Source: Caryophanales bacterium UBA4691
Lineage (GTDB): Bacteria > Bacillota_I > Bacilli_A > RFN20 > CAG-826
Assembly: GCA_002404865.1 (NCBI GenBank)
Contig: DHKP01000032.1
Span: 1 to 60,555, forward strand
DNA length: 60,555 nucleotides
Direction of reading: 5' to 3'
Part shown: piece after piece, positions 51,170 through 59,448 of the stretch
Layout: each line of letters begins with the position of its first letter
Position numbering within the stretch: the first letter of the stretch is position 1
Translations under genes and position numbers: made by a program
Notes under the pieces: model-generated
Seen by the model: the letters and a program-made list of their open reading frames with translations, nothing else
Databases searched by the model: none
What the model was told of the DNA's origin: nothing

Positions 51170-52654
51170 TTATTTTTCGTCTTTCATCGTCGGGAAGAGA
51201 AGCACTTCACGAATCGTGTCTTCTTCCGACATAAGCATGCAGAAGCGGTCAACGCCTAAGCCGATGCCCCCTGCTGGCGGCATACCGTAATTTAGGGCAT
51301 CAAGGAACGAATAATCGATCTCGTTTGCTTCATCATCGCCTCTATCGCGGGCAGCCATTTGGGCTAAGAATCTCTCTTTTTGGTCAAATGGATTATTAAG
51401 TTCGCTATAGGCGTTTGCAAATTCGGTCCCGCCAATGAACAACTCAAAACGATCAACGAAACGTGGGTCTTCCGTCTTTTTGGTTAAAGGCGAAACCTCG
51501 ATTGGATAAGTGTGGATGAAAGTTGGTTGGATTAAAGTCGGCTCAACGAATTCATCAAAAAAGGCCTGCATGATATAGCCGGTACTATTCCAGCTCTTTT
51601 CAAGCGGTACTTTGTGTTCTTTGGCTAACTCCACCGCCTTTTCAAACGGGATGTCTTCGGTAAAATCGATGCCAGTCTTTTCTTTAATGGCTTCTGCCAT
51701 CGAGATATTGACGAATGGTTTGCTCACATCGATATCGCTATTGTGCCAATGGAAAACACTCTTTCCGACTACTTCGGTGGCAATATAATGGAATAAGCCT
51801 TCCGCCCACTCCATCATGGAACGCAAATCACCAAACGCTTGGTATAGCTCAATCGTCGTAAATTCTGGGTTATGGCGGTTATCAATGCCTTCATTACGGA
51901 AGATACGGCCTATTTCATAAACGCGGTCAATCCCGCCAACCATACATTTTTTCAAATTGAGTTCAGTCGCGATACGAAGATAAAAGTCTTTATCTAAGGC
52001 ATTGTGATGCGTGATAAAAGGACGCGCGCTTGCTCCACCGGCAATCGGAGAGAGAACTGGGGTTTCCACTTCCACAAAACCGCGTTCATCACAAAAGTGA
52101 CGAATACCCTTAACGATCGCTGGGCGAAGTAAAGCGACACGTTTAGAATCGTCATTAATAATCAAGTCAACATAGCGGTGTCGGCAACGGTCTTCCAAAT
52201 CAGTAAGCCCATGGAATTTTTCTGGAAGTGGCTTTAAGCACTTTGTGATATGGGTATATTTGCTGACACGAATTGTGAGTTCGCCGGTGCGCGTGAGCAT
52301 AAGTGTTCCTTCTAAACCAACGATATCACCTAAATCGGCAAGTTTGAAAACGGCGTAATCGTGCTCGCCAATTACGTTCATCCCAATCCAAGCTTGAATA
52401 TTCCCATACTCGTCTTTGAGATTCACGAAGCTTGCCTTGCCCATACGACGAATCGCCATAAGGCGTCCTGCAACATTGACAATGACTTGCTTTTGCTCTA
52501 ATTCTTCCGCACTTAAAGAACCATATTTTTTGCGGATATCTCTAATTTGATCTTTCCATTCATAGCGGGCCCCAAAAGGGTCGACGCCGAGTTCTTCGTA
52601 TTTAGGAAGCTTGTCGCGTCTAGCTTGCTCTTGATCATTTAATTGTTCGTCCAT
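51170..52654 (-). CDS. lysS: Lysyl-tRNA synthetase (class II)
   Basis: 494 residues. The N-terminal OB-fold has VAGRLMAIRRMGKASFVNLKDEYG. Class II motif 2 is IGRIFRNEGIDNRHNPEFTTIELY and motif 3 is GLGVDRFCMLMSEEDTIREVLLFPTMK. Charges tRNA-Lys. No T-box was seen in the short upstream region. Confidence 0.97.
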   Translation of the reverse strand: MDEQLNDQEQARRDKLPKYEELGVDPFGARYEWKDQIRDIRKKYGSLSAEELEQKQVIVNVAGRLMAIRRMGKASFVNLKDEYGNIQAWIGMNVIGEHDYAVFKLADLGDIVGLEGTLMLTRTGELTIRVSKYTHITKCLKPLPEKFHGLTDLEDRCRHRYVDLIINDDSKRVALLRPAIVKGIRHFCDERGFVEVETPVLSPIAGGASARPFITHHNALDKDFYLRIATELNLKKCMVGGIDRVYEIGRIFRNEGIDNRHNPEFTTIELYQAFGDLRSMMEWAEGLFHYIATEVVGKSVFHWHNSDIDVSKPFVNISMAEAIKEKTGIDFTEDIPFEKAVELAKEHKVPLEKSWNSTGYIMQAFFDEFVEPTLIQPTFIHTYPIEVSPLTKKTEDPRFVDRFELFIGGTEFANAYSELNNPFDQKERFLAQMAARDRGDDEANEIDYSFLDALNYGMPPAGGIGLGVDRFCMLMSEEDTIREVLLFPTMKDEK

Positions 52655-52723
52655 ATTAAAACCTCGTGTAGCCTTAGTAGTCTAAGCCAATTTTGCTACA
52701 AAAGGAAGAGAGGCGTAATGGCT

Positions 52724-53371
52724 CTATCTCGCTTTTTTAGAGGCAATTCTTTTTCTTTTGCTCATCACGAATATTAAATTCAATAAGCAAAGAAGATTAA
52801 TTGCCGCGAGCGTTATCCCGATTGTTAACTCTCTAAGAGAAAAATTAGTAATCATGCCTTGTTTTTCGTTCATGCTTTCAATCGCAAATACAAATGGCGC
52901 ATAAGTGGCGTCTTGAAGGAACACCGTCGCTGAACCAATCAAAAGCATAACCGTGCCAAAAAGAGTAAGACCCTTCTTAGAATAGCCAATAATAACAATG
53001 AGTAACCCGAGTAACGCTGCGCTAGATCCATAAACCATATAGGCATCAATAGAAAACTTAAACTGCGAAAAAGACGTTCCTGTTAGGCTTTTGCTAAAAT
53101 CAAGACCGGTCAACGATAGATTACTTGGGTTAAAACCAACGACATCGCCGATGGTTTTGGCTTTGAAAATCATGTTATTCCCCTGAAACAAAGGTGTTTT
53201 AAAGCCAATCACCCCAATCGTATCAATAACGGCATTTTTGTTTTCGATAAATGAAGTGCTGTCATAACTATAATTAATACGCAGAGAAAATAACGTAACG
53301 GCAAACACAATCAATAAGAAAAAGGCACATAAAGAAAAAAGTAGTCTCCAGCTAGCTCGAATAAAACGCAT
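52724..53371 (-). CDS. Membrane protein of unknown function, four helices
   Basis: 215 residues. Helices at about 9-30, 112-130, 134-153 and 180-203, with an extracellular region between helices 1 and 2 that includes FKAKTIGDVVGFNPSNLSLTG. The C-terminus is basic (SKRKRIASKKAR). No family recognised. It is a single gene between lysS and the DUF3737 gene. Confidence 0.6.
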   Translation of the reverse strand: MRFIRASWRLLFSLCAFFLLIVFAVTLFSLRINYSYDSTSFIENKNAVIDTIGVIGFKTPLFQGNNMIFKAKTIGDVVGFNPSNLSLTGLDFSKSLTGTSFSQFKFSIDAYMVYGSSAALLGLLIVIIGYSKKGLTLFGTVMLLIGSATVFLQDATYAPFVFAIESMNEKQGMITNFSLRELTIGITLAAINLLCLLNLIFVMSKRKRIASKKAR

Positions 53372-53495
53372 AAATCAAAACCTCGCATAACGATATAACT
53401 ATTGCAAGAAATGCTGCGTTCCGCCACAAACAAGCAAAAAGAGCATAATTTTCGCCATACGTAAAGATTTTGCTATTATAGTAAACAATTAAATT

Positions 53496-54368
53496 ATGGA
53501 AAAAGAACTAATCGAACATCAACACTTCGAAGGGGAGCGCGCTCTCTTCAAAAAGACAAATGCCGAAATCAACAATTGCGTCTTTGACAATGGCGAGTCG
53601 CCTTTAAAAGAATGTAAAAATCTTTCTTTAAGGGATTGCATTTTTGGCTATAAGTATCCTTTATGGTACGGAGAAGGCTTCGAAGTAAGAAACTGCACAT
53701 TTTTAGAAATGGCTAGAGCGGGGATTTGGTACACCAAAGATTCTACATTTAAACATCTAGTCATTTACGCTCCAAAAGAATTTCGCCACGCAAATAGCAT
53801 CGTGATTGAAGATGTTAAATTTGAAAAAGCGGATGAAACGCTTTGGTGGTGCTACGATGTCACACTCAAAAACTCTTATGCAAAAGGATTCTATCTATTA
53901 ATGCAATCGAAAAACGTCTTGGTTGATCATCTTCAACTAGATGGCGATTACGCATTCGATGGAGGGGAGAATATTATCGTAAGGCATAGCGTTCTTCACA
54001 CCAAAGATGCGTTCTGGAACTGCAAAAACGTGATTATCGAAGATAGTGAAATCGATGGAGAATATTTCGGATGGAACAGCGAAAACGTGACTTTAATCCG
54101 CTGCAAAGTCCGCTCACACCAAGGATTTTGCTATATGAAGGGGATTAAACTTATAGACTGCGTTATTGAAAATAGCGATTTGACTTTTGAATATTGCTCC
54201 GATATCAACGCGAACGTGACTAGCGAAATCGACTCGGTGAAAAACCCGTTATCGGGGAGCATCAAAGCGAAAAACATCAAGACAATAATTCGCGATGATT
54301 TATCCATTAATCCAAACGCGACACAAATTGAAATTCAAAACGAAAAAGGAGAATACCATGCCGTTTGA
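53496..54368 (+). CDS. DUF3737 family, right-handed beta-helix protein
   Basis: 290 residues, nearly all beta-helix: repeating short strands with I-x-D/N-C-x-F and V-x-x-S-x-L steps (NNCVFDNGESPLKECKNLSL; RDCIFGYKYPLWYGEGFEV; RNCTFLEMARAGIWYTKD; and so on). DUF3737 proteins are often annotated as hydrogenase-like with no proof. Cytosolic, no signal peptide. It overlaps the MalY-type gene by 11 bases, an arrangement that suggests a joint role. Confidence 0.8.
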   Translation: MEKELIEHQHFEGERALFKKTNAEINNCVFDNGESPLKECKNLSLRDCIFGYKYPLWYGEGFEVRNCTFLEMARAGIWYTKDSTFKHLVIYAPKEFRHANSIVIEDVKFEKADETLWWCYDVTLKNSYAKGFYLLMQSKNVLVDHLQLDGDYAFDGGENIIVRHSVLHTKDAFWNCKNVIIEDSEIDGEYFGWNSENVTLIRCKVRSHQGFCYMKGIKLIDCVIENSDLTFEYCSDINANVTSEIDSVKNPLSGSIKAKNIKTIIRDDLSINPNATQIEIQNEKGEYHAV

Positions 54369-55527
54369 TTTCGATAAAATCATCGACCGTCATCATACTG
54401 GCTCCTTAAAATGGGACGTTAAAGAGGGCGAGCTCCCACTTACGGTTGCCGATATGGATTTTGAAACTTGCCCTGCGATAAAAAACGCTATCGTGAATCG
54501 CGCAAAATCAGGGATTTATGGTTATACGGAACCTACGAAGGATTGGTACGAAGCTTATCGTTCCTTTTATTCAAGAAGACATAACTTTGAAATTGAAAAG
54601 GATTGGTTACTATTTTCTTTGGGCGTAGTCCCAACTATCTCTAGCAGCGTTAGAAAATTAACTAGCGTCGGTGATAATGTTGTCATTACTCCTCCCGTTT
54701 ATAACATCTTCTACAATTCGATCATTAATAACAATCGTGTCCCACTCGAAGTGCCTTTAATAGAAAAAGACGGCAATTATAATTTGGACTTCCTTTCTTT
54801 AGAAAAAGCATTTGAACAAGAAAAAACAACATTGTTCATATTATGCAATCCCGAAAACCCCGTCGGAAAAATTTGGTCAAAAGAAGAACTAGCAAGGATC
54901 GGCGAACTAGCAAAGAAGCATCACGTCATTGTTCTAAGCGATGAAATCCATGGGGAAATTACAAGGATAGGAACCTCATACGTACCATTTTTATCCGTTA
55001 ACGATATTAATAAAGAGGTTGGTTTTGCGGCGATTTCCGTAACAAAAGCGTTTAATCTAGCAGGAATTCAAACTTCTGCGATCATCGTTCCAAATGAAAA
55101 GCTTCGCTATATGGTGAATCGACAAATTAATACGGATGAAGTCGCGGAAGGAAACGTATTTTCTTATTTAGCTGCTACCACCGCTTTAAATGAAGGCGAA
55201 GCTTGGTTAGATGAGCTACGCGCTTATTTATTTTCCAATCGCAATGAAGCAGAGAGCTTTGTTGAAAATAACATCCCCTCTTTATCCATCGTAAAAGCGG
55301 ATGCAACGTATTTGCTTTGGATTGACGCTAGAAAAGTAAGTAAAGACAGTGATGAACTAGTCGCTTTTATCCGCGAAAAAACGGGATTGGTTTTATCGAG
55401 CGGAAAGGTATACGGGAAAACGGGGAATGGCTTTTTAAGAATGAATCTCGCTTATCCTAGAAGCGTTCTTCGCGATGCACTTAAGCGTCTAAAAATAGGG
55501 GTAGAAACCTACTTAGCAAATAAATAA
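54358..55527 (+). CDS. MalY/PatB-type PLP-dependent C-S lyase
   Basis: 389 residues from the ATG at 54358, the family length, with GGAGA before it. Starts MPFDFDKIIDRHHTGSLKWD, typical of MalY/PatB. PADMDF is VADMDFETCPAIK; the PLP site is SVTKAFNLAGIQTSAI. Fold-type I enzymes here cleave cystathionine or cysteine conjugates to pyruvate, ammonia and a thiol. It overlaps the DUF3737 gene. Confidence 0.9.
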   Translation: MPFDFDKIIDRHHTGSLKWDVKEGELPLTVADMDFETCPAIKNAIVNRAKSGIYGYTEPTKDWYEAYRSFYSRRHNFEIEKDWLLFSLGVVPTISSSVRKLTSVGDNVVITPPVYNIFYNSIINNNRVPLEVPLIEKDGNYNLDFLSLEKAFEQEKTTLFILCNPENPVGKIWSKEELARIGELAKKHHVIVLSDEIHGEITRIGTSYVPFLSVNDINKEVGFAAISVTKAFNLAGIQTSAIIVPNEKLRYMVNRQINTDEVAEGNVFSYLAATTALNEGEAWLDELRAYLFSNRNEAESFVENNIPSLSIVKADATYLLWIDARKVSKDSDELVAFIREKTGLVLSSGKVYGKTGNGFLRMNLAYPRSVLRDALKRLKIGVETYLANK

Positions 55528-55590
55528 GCATTCTTTCATTGCCTAATGCGATAACTTCAAGTAGATTAATTCCTAGAAATCGAGTGCAAA

Positions 55591-56199
55591 ATGAGCGATA
55601 TAAGAAAAGAAATGGACGATTACTTATCTAGAGAAATCGCCACCTTAAAAAACTTAGACATGGACGAATGGGAGCGTGTATTCGAATGCGTTCTTCGTCA
55701 CTATGAAAATGGGGACACGATTTACACAATGGGGAATGGAGGAAGCGCATCCACCGCTTCGCATATGGTTTGCGATTTCAATAAGGGCGTGTCTAGCGAA
55801 TTAGAAAAACGCTTCAATTTTGTTTGCTTAAGCGATAACACCTCCGAAATGATGGCTATCGCGAATGATATAGGCTATGAAAATGTGTTCCTATACCCTC
55901 TAGAAAACAAATTAAAAAAGAGCGATTTGGTCATCGCTATTTCTGGAAGCGGGAATAGTCACAACATCATTAAAGCGTGCGAATACGCCAGAGTTCTTGG
56001 CTGCGACATTGTCGGAGTGACCGGATACCAAGGTGGCAAGCTAAAGAATATCGCGAATTACCATATCGATATCCAAATCGATGACATGCAAATCACCGAA
56101 GACATCCATCTTATTTTCAATCACATGATGATGCAGGTTCTTTGGAAATGCCTTATGAAAAAAGAAGGCAAAGATGCGGTTTATCGCATTAATCAATAA
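55591..56199 (+). CDS. SIS-domain sugar isomerase, GmhA-like
   Basis: 202 residues. MGNGGSASTASHMVCDFNKG is the phosphate loop of sedoheptulose-7-phosphate isomerase-type SIS proteins; SGSGNSHNIIKA is the second sugar-phosphate loop; DMQITEDIHLIFNHM holds the Glu and His metal or acid-base residues. It would convert sedoheptulose 7-phosphate to heptose phosphate or act on a similar sugar phosphate. No other heptose gene is nearby, and Bacillota seldom need heptose except for glycans, so the true substrate is open. Confidence 0.82.
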   Translation: MSDIRKEMDDYLSREIATLKNLDMDEWERVFECVLRHYENGDTIYTMGNGGSASTASHMVCDFNKGVSSELEKRFNFVCLSDNTSEMMAIANDIGYENVFLYPLENKLKKSDLVIAISGSGNSHNIIKACEYARVLGCDIVGVTGYQGGKLKNIANYHIDIQIDDMQITEDIHLIFNHMMMQVLWKCLMKKEGKDAVYRINQ

Positions 56200-56607
56200 T
56201 CAGTGTTTGCTTTCAAACATAATATCCATTGTGAAAATTTGATCCTTAGTTTTAATAGAAAGCTGGCCATCATGCTTTTCGACGATGGCTTTGATACTTT
56301 TTAATCCATAGCCATGGAAAGAATCATCCCCTTTCGTGCTTAAATAAGAGCCGTTTGTTTTTTGTAATTTCCCTTTATAGCGGTTATATTCGTGAATAAT
56401 CGTGAATCCATTCACTTTCTTAATGGATAAGCCAATCACTCTTGCACCCATATTCACTTTTTTAGACGCTTCAATCGCATTATCTAATATATTGCCAAAA
56501 AGCGAATATACTTCCGACTCTTTGAAAGAATTAAAAAGCGTTCCGTCTACGATTGGTGTAAGGCGACAATCCCCGTATATGAACCAAAAGAATTTATCAA
56601 ACGATTG
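56200..56607 (-). pseudogene. 5'-truncated GHKL-type sensor histidine kinase
   Basis: Only the ATPase end remains. Read leftward from about 56590: CRLTPIVDGTLFNSFKESEV, then YSLFGNILDNAIEASKK (N box), then GVxxxIxK segments and FHGYGLKSIKAIVEKHDGQL (G2 box), ending FESKH at 56200. This is the GHKL domain of AgrC-like kinases without sensor, dimer part or start; an ATG at 56457 would leave just 85 residues. It stops directly against a fragment of a second gene on the other strand. Confidence 0.75.
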
Positions 56608-56628
56608 TTAGAAAACAAGGAAAGCTAA
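56572..56628 (+). pseudogene. C-terminal scrap of an unknown gene
   Basis: PVYEPKEFIKRLLENKES followed by TAA reads like a protein C-terminus and begins where the kinase similarity ends on the opposite strand. It has no start or ribosome site. Short enough that chance is possible, but the position fits one side of a deletion junction. Confidence 0.35.
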
Positions 56629-56769
56629 TTTAAACAAAGAAACAAGACATCCATAAGATTTATTCATCACTAAACGAGGCGAAATAGAAAATGGCACCAA
56701 GTGCTTTGGCCAGAGAAAAAGTGCAGCCTATTATAGATTGAAATAAGCGCAAAACCGCCGCGGATTTAT

Positions 56770-57435
56770 CTATTTTTCTATCTGTTCCTTTATCCGTTTT
56801 TTGGCGACTAAAAATGTTCTTGGTGTTTTTAATAGCAAGCGATAGATGAACTTTATCGGCTTTCCGAAACCATATTTGTCTTTAACAACATCAATCTTGT
56901 TATACCTGATTTTGTCACCGTCTTTTAGTTCGCAAACATCGGTTAAGATGAAATTCAAATAATTGTTTTTGCTTAGTAATTTATCTTTGTTGAGTATTTT
57001 AGATGACGACCATTTTCGTGTTTCCATATTGAAATTGAATAATTCCGAAACGACATATTGGGGCTTATCATCGATAGAAACGTTTTCCAAAAAATGAACA
57101 TAGTTATAAGGTCTATACTGTGATTTCTCGTTTTCTTTAATCCAGGTCAGTAGCCAATGCACAAAGTCGATAGATGACGCTCGATTGCCGCTTTGATCAT
57201 CATCTCCATCATAAAAACGCATCACTATTTCATGGCTGATACATTCTTCACATAACTGTTTGGCAGTACGCAAAGCGCAATCTTTGTCCACCGCTAAGAG
57301 CTTTGGCAAAAGCTCTTCACATCGCATAAATGCCGCATCAGGCATCAAATGATTATTTCTTGTATAGCCATATCGACAATAGCAAATCAAAAGTTGATAC
57401 AAAGCGTTGGTGCCTATTTCTATTGTGTCTTTCAT
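56770..57435 (-). CDS. Unknown protein, 221 residues
   Basis: Mostly helical, soluble. Early part IEIGTNALYQLLICYCRYGYTRNNHL; middle acidic loop YDGDDDQSGNRASSIDFVHWLL; basic C-terminus LLKTPRTFLVAKKRIKEQIEK. No family recognised. The start codon is directly next to the stop of the 225-residue gene (no gap), so both are one operon together with the phosphoesterase. Confidence 0.65.
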   Translation of the reverse strand: MKDTIEIGTNALYQLLICYCRYGYTRNNHLMPDAAFMRCEELLPKLLAVDKDCALRTAKQLCEECISHEIVMRFYDGDDDQSGNRASSIDFVHWLLTWIKENEKSQYRPYNYVHFLENVSIDDKPQYVVSELFNFNMETRKWSSSKILNKDKLLSKNNYLNFILTDVCELKDGDKIRYNKIDVVKDKYGFGKPIKFIYRLLLKTPRTFLVAKKRIKEQIEK

Positions 57436-58113
57436 TTAATCACTCGCGTAAATGGCTACAATCAAATCCGCATCGTCTTTCATTAGTTTTTCCGCAATTT
57501 CAAGATCATTTTTGATATACATATAGTGATCGTAACCATAGTCGTCTTCTTCCGTTTCTTTTATGTACATTTCGTTCTGCTGTATCTCTTCTTTGATTTC
57601 GTTGATTGATTCTTTAAAACCATCGAAAGCTACTTTTGTTTTTGCATTTTCTTGGTGAATCCTCAAAGATTCAATCTCTTTTTGGCAATCAGTGATTCTG
57701 TCTTTGAGCCTTTTTATACAATCGTCATGTTCTTTTTGTGCTTCGTCAAAGTCGAACATGCTTTTAAATGCTTCGAATCCTACATAAAAGAATTTCGTAA
57801 ACCATTCTGAATCCTCGAACTCAAAATCAGCATTGTCTTCATGAACCTCAAATCCATCTAACTCAGGATGATTCAAAAGCAAATACGCAGTGTATTTTTC
57901 TTCTGGCTTTAAAGAGGGTTCATTCCATCCATAGTGGTGCCGCTCTTTATTAGCCACAGCCGTGAGAAAAATGTCGGTTGCTACGCATCTTCCGCATATG
58001 TTGAGATAATTTTCCTGTTCATGGCCATTCCCATAGTCAACCGTTATTACAGGCGCATCCACCAGCTTGTTATTGACAAGTTTATAAAAACTAAAGCCAC
58101 ATTCTCTACCCAT
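57436..58113 (-). CDS. Unknown coiled-coil protein, 225 residues
   Basis: The N-terminal half contains MGRECGFSFYKLVNNKL, YGNGHEQENYLNICGRCVATD and HHYGWNEPSL; two CxxC-like spots are not paired. The second half (about 115-190) is a coiled coil rich in K and E (IKRLKDRITDCQKEIESLRIHQENAK), and the end is acidic and tyrosine-rich (EEDDYGYDHYMY). No family recognised. Lies between the phosphoesterase and the 221-residue protein. Confidence 0.65.
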   Translation of the reverse strand: MGRECGFSFYKLVNNKLVDAPVITVDYGNGHEQENYLNICGRCVATDIFLTAVANKERHHYGWNEPSLKPEEKYTAYLLLNHPELDGFEVHEDNADFEFEDSEWFTKFFYVGFEAFKSMFDFDEAQKEHDDCIKRLKDRITDCQKEIESLRIHQENAKTKVAFDGFKESINEIKEEIQQNEMYIKETEEDDYGYDHYMYIKNDLEIAEKLMKDDADLIVAIYASD

Positions 58114-58150
58114 AAATTATCTATTCTCCTTCCTGCAATTAATCTTTTGG

Positions 58151-58714
58151 TTATCTATCGAGCATGTCCTTCTCCATCAAGAATACGCCTTTTTTGATTT
58201 TGTTTTTTCTTCTTAATTCACCGATGCATTTATCTAAATCAATGGGTCGATAATTAATTCTTTCTACTGATACGCACATGCAATTTGGATAATCATCCAT
58301 TAATGTTTTCTTATTGTGCACATGCCCAAAGAAATAAATGTAATTTGGAGCGATTAAAGAGGCATCAGCAAACGGCTCATGCATCAATATCACACCAGGC
58401 TCAACCATCATTGCTCTTCTTGTCGCGACTTCAAAACCGCATTCAATATAATCTTTAGGCTTTCTAGTGTCATGATTGCCCATGATTAATATCTTTCTAC
58501 CATTTAACTGGCTGACCAGGCTTTTAATAGTGTCTATTTTCCTTGCTAATGTAAAATCACCAAGCAAATAGACGAGGTCATCTTTACTAACGACGGAGTT
58601 CCATAATTCGATTAATCGCTGATCCATCTCTTCAACATTATTAAAAGGACGATTCCCATATTTAATAACGTTTTTGTGTCCAAAATGAGTGTCAGCAATA
58701 ATAAATCTTTTCAT
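58151..58714 (-). CDS. Calcineurin-like metallophosphoesterase
   Basis: 187 residues, the short phage-type group. Metal motifs in order: FIADTHFGHKN, LLGDFTLA, IMGNHDTRK, LMHEPF and FFGHVHNK. Two-metal phosphatase or phosphodiesterase; substrate not known. First gene of a three-gene unit, 37 bases before the 225-residue protein. Confidence 0.88.
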   Translation of the reverse strand: MKRFIIADTHFGHKNVIKYGNRPFNNVEEMDQRLIELWNSVVSKDDLVYLLGDFTLARKIDTIKSLVSQLNGRKILIMGNHDTRKPKDYIECGFEVATRRAMMVEPGVILMHEPFADASLIAPNYIYFFGHVHNKKTLMDDYPNCMCVSVERINYRPIDLDKCIGELRRKNKIKKGVFLMEKDMLDR

Positions 58715-58795
58715 ACAAAAAATATCGCATATGGAGCGATGACATTCAATAAAAATATGTATTTATTGCTATTTATGTATTTATTGCTTTTTAAA

Positions 58796-59107
58796 CTATC
58801 TGTTTTTGTTAGCTTTGTTCATTTTTTCGACAATATCGTTTAGTTCTAGAAGAAGATCGCCTATATCAACATAATCATCTGTTTTTGAATCAATGGAATT
58901 ATTTTTTAAAACACTATTACCAACCATTTTGTCGATAGAAACATGGTAAATTTTGCTCATTTTCTTAAGAACGTCGATATTCGGCTGGCTTCTATTTGTT
59001 TCGTAATTGCCTAATTGGTAATCTTTAACACCAATTAATTCAGCGGCTTCCTTTTGAGTGAGTTTGGCGCTTTGCCGATAATGTTTAAAACTTTTTCCGT
59101 AATCCAT
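58796..59107 (-). CDS. XRE-family transcriptional regulator
   Basis: 103 residues. HTH at about 8-60: FKHYRQSAKLTQKEAAELIGVKDYQLGNYETNRSQPNIDVLKKMSKIYHVSIDKMVG, typical of Cro/CI-type proteins. The last 35 residues are an acidic helix (DIGDLLLELNDIVEKMNKAN). It is divergent from the ATPase-HTH gene across a repeat-rich spacer and may control one or both sides. Confidence 0.88.
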   Translation of the reverse strand: MDYGKSFKHYRQSAKLTQKEAAELIGVKDYQLGNYETNRSQPNIDVLKKMSKIYHVSIDKMVGNSVLKNNSIDSKTDDYVDIGDLLLELNDIVEKMNKANKNR

Positions 59108-59180
59108 ATTTAAATTTTATGCTGCAATTGTAATTATTACAAGAAACCAAAGAATATTTGATATGAGTCATGTGCTTTTT

Positions 59181-59217
59181 TGGCAATATGGCAAGAAATC
59201 ATTTGGCAATTTGGCGA
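59181..59217. repeat. TGGCAA repeats between XRE gene and ATPase gene
   Basis: TGGCAA at 59181, 59189 and 59204, and TGGCGA at 59212. The pair TTTGGCAATATGGCAA / TTTGGCAATTTGGCGA recurs with a 23-base period, followed by ATATGCCAA in the inverse sense. A likely regulator site on the XRE side of the spacer. Confidence 0.55.
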
Positions 59218-59349
59218 ATATGCCAACAATCCAAATGAAATAAACGATAACATTATTAAGGGGTACTGCTACCATACCCATGATCAAAATCATCGCAAAG
59301 AAGCCACTATAAAATCAAATAAATCTCACTTGACTAATCATTTTAAAAA

Positions 59350-59415
59350 TGACAAAAGAAAATCAGAAATATGCCGGTTTGACAAACAATGACAAAAAAA
59401 TATTCAAATGACAAA
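59350..59415 (+). promoter_or_regulatory. Four phased TGACAAA repeats before the ATPase-HTH gene
   Basis: TGACAAA starts at 59350, 59380, 59390 and 59409, so distances are 30, 10 and 19 bases, near whole helical turns. The last copy overlaps the -35 region of a TATAAT at 59426-59431. GGAGGAGAGG follows before the ATG at 59449. Confidence 0.6.
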
Positions 59416-59448
59416 AAGACCGCAATATAATGGAGGAGAGGGAACTTT

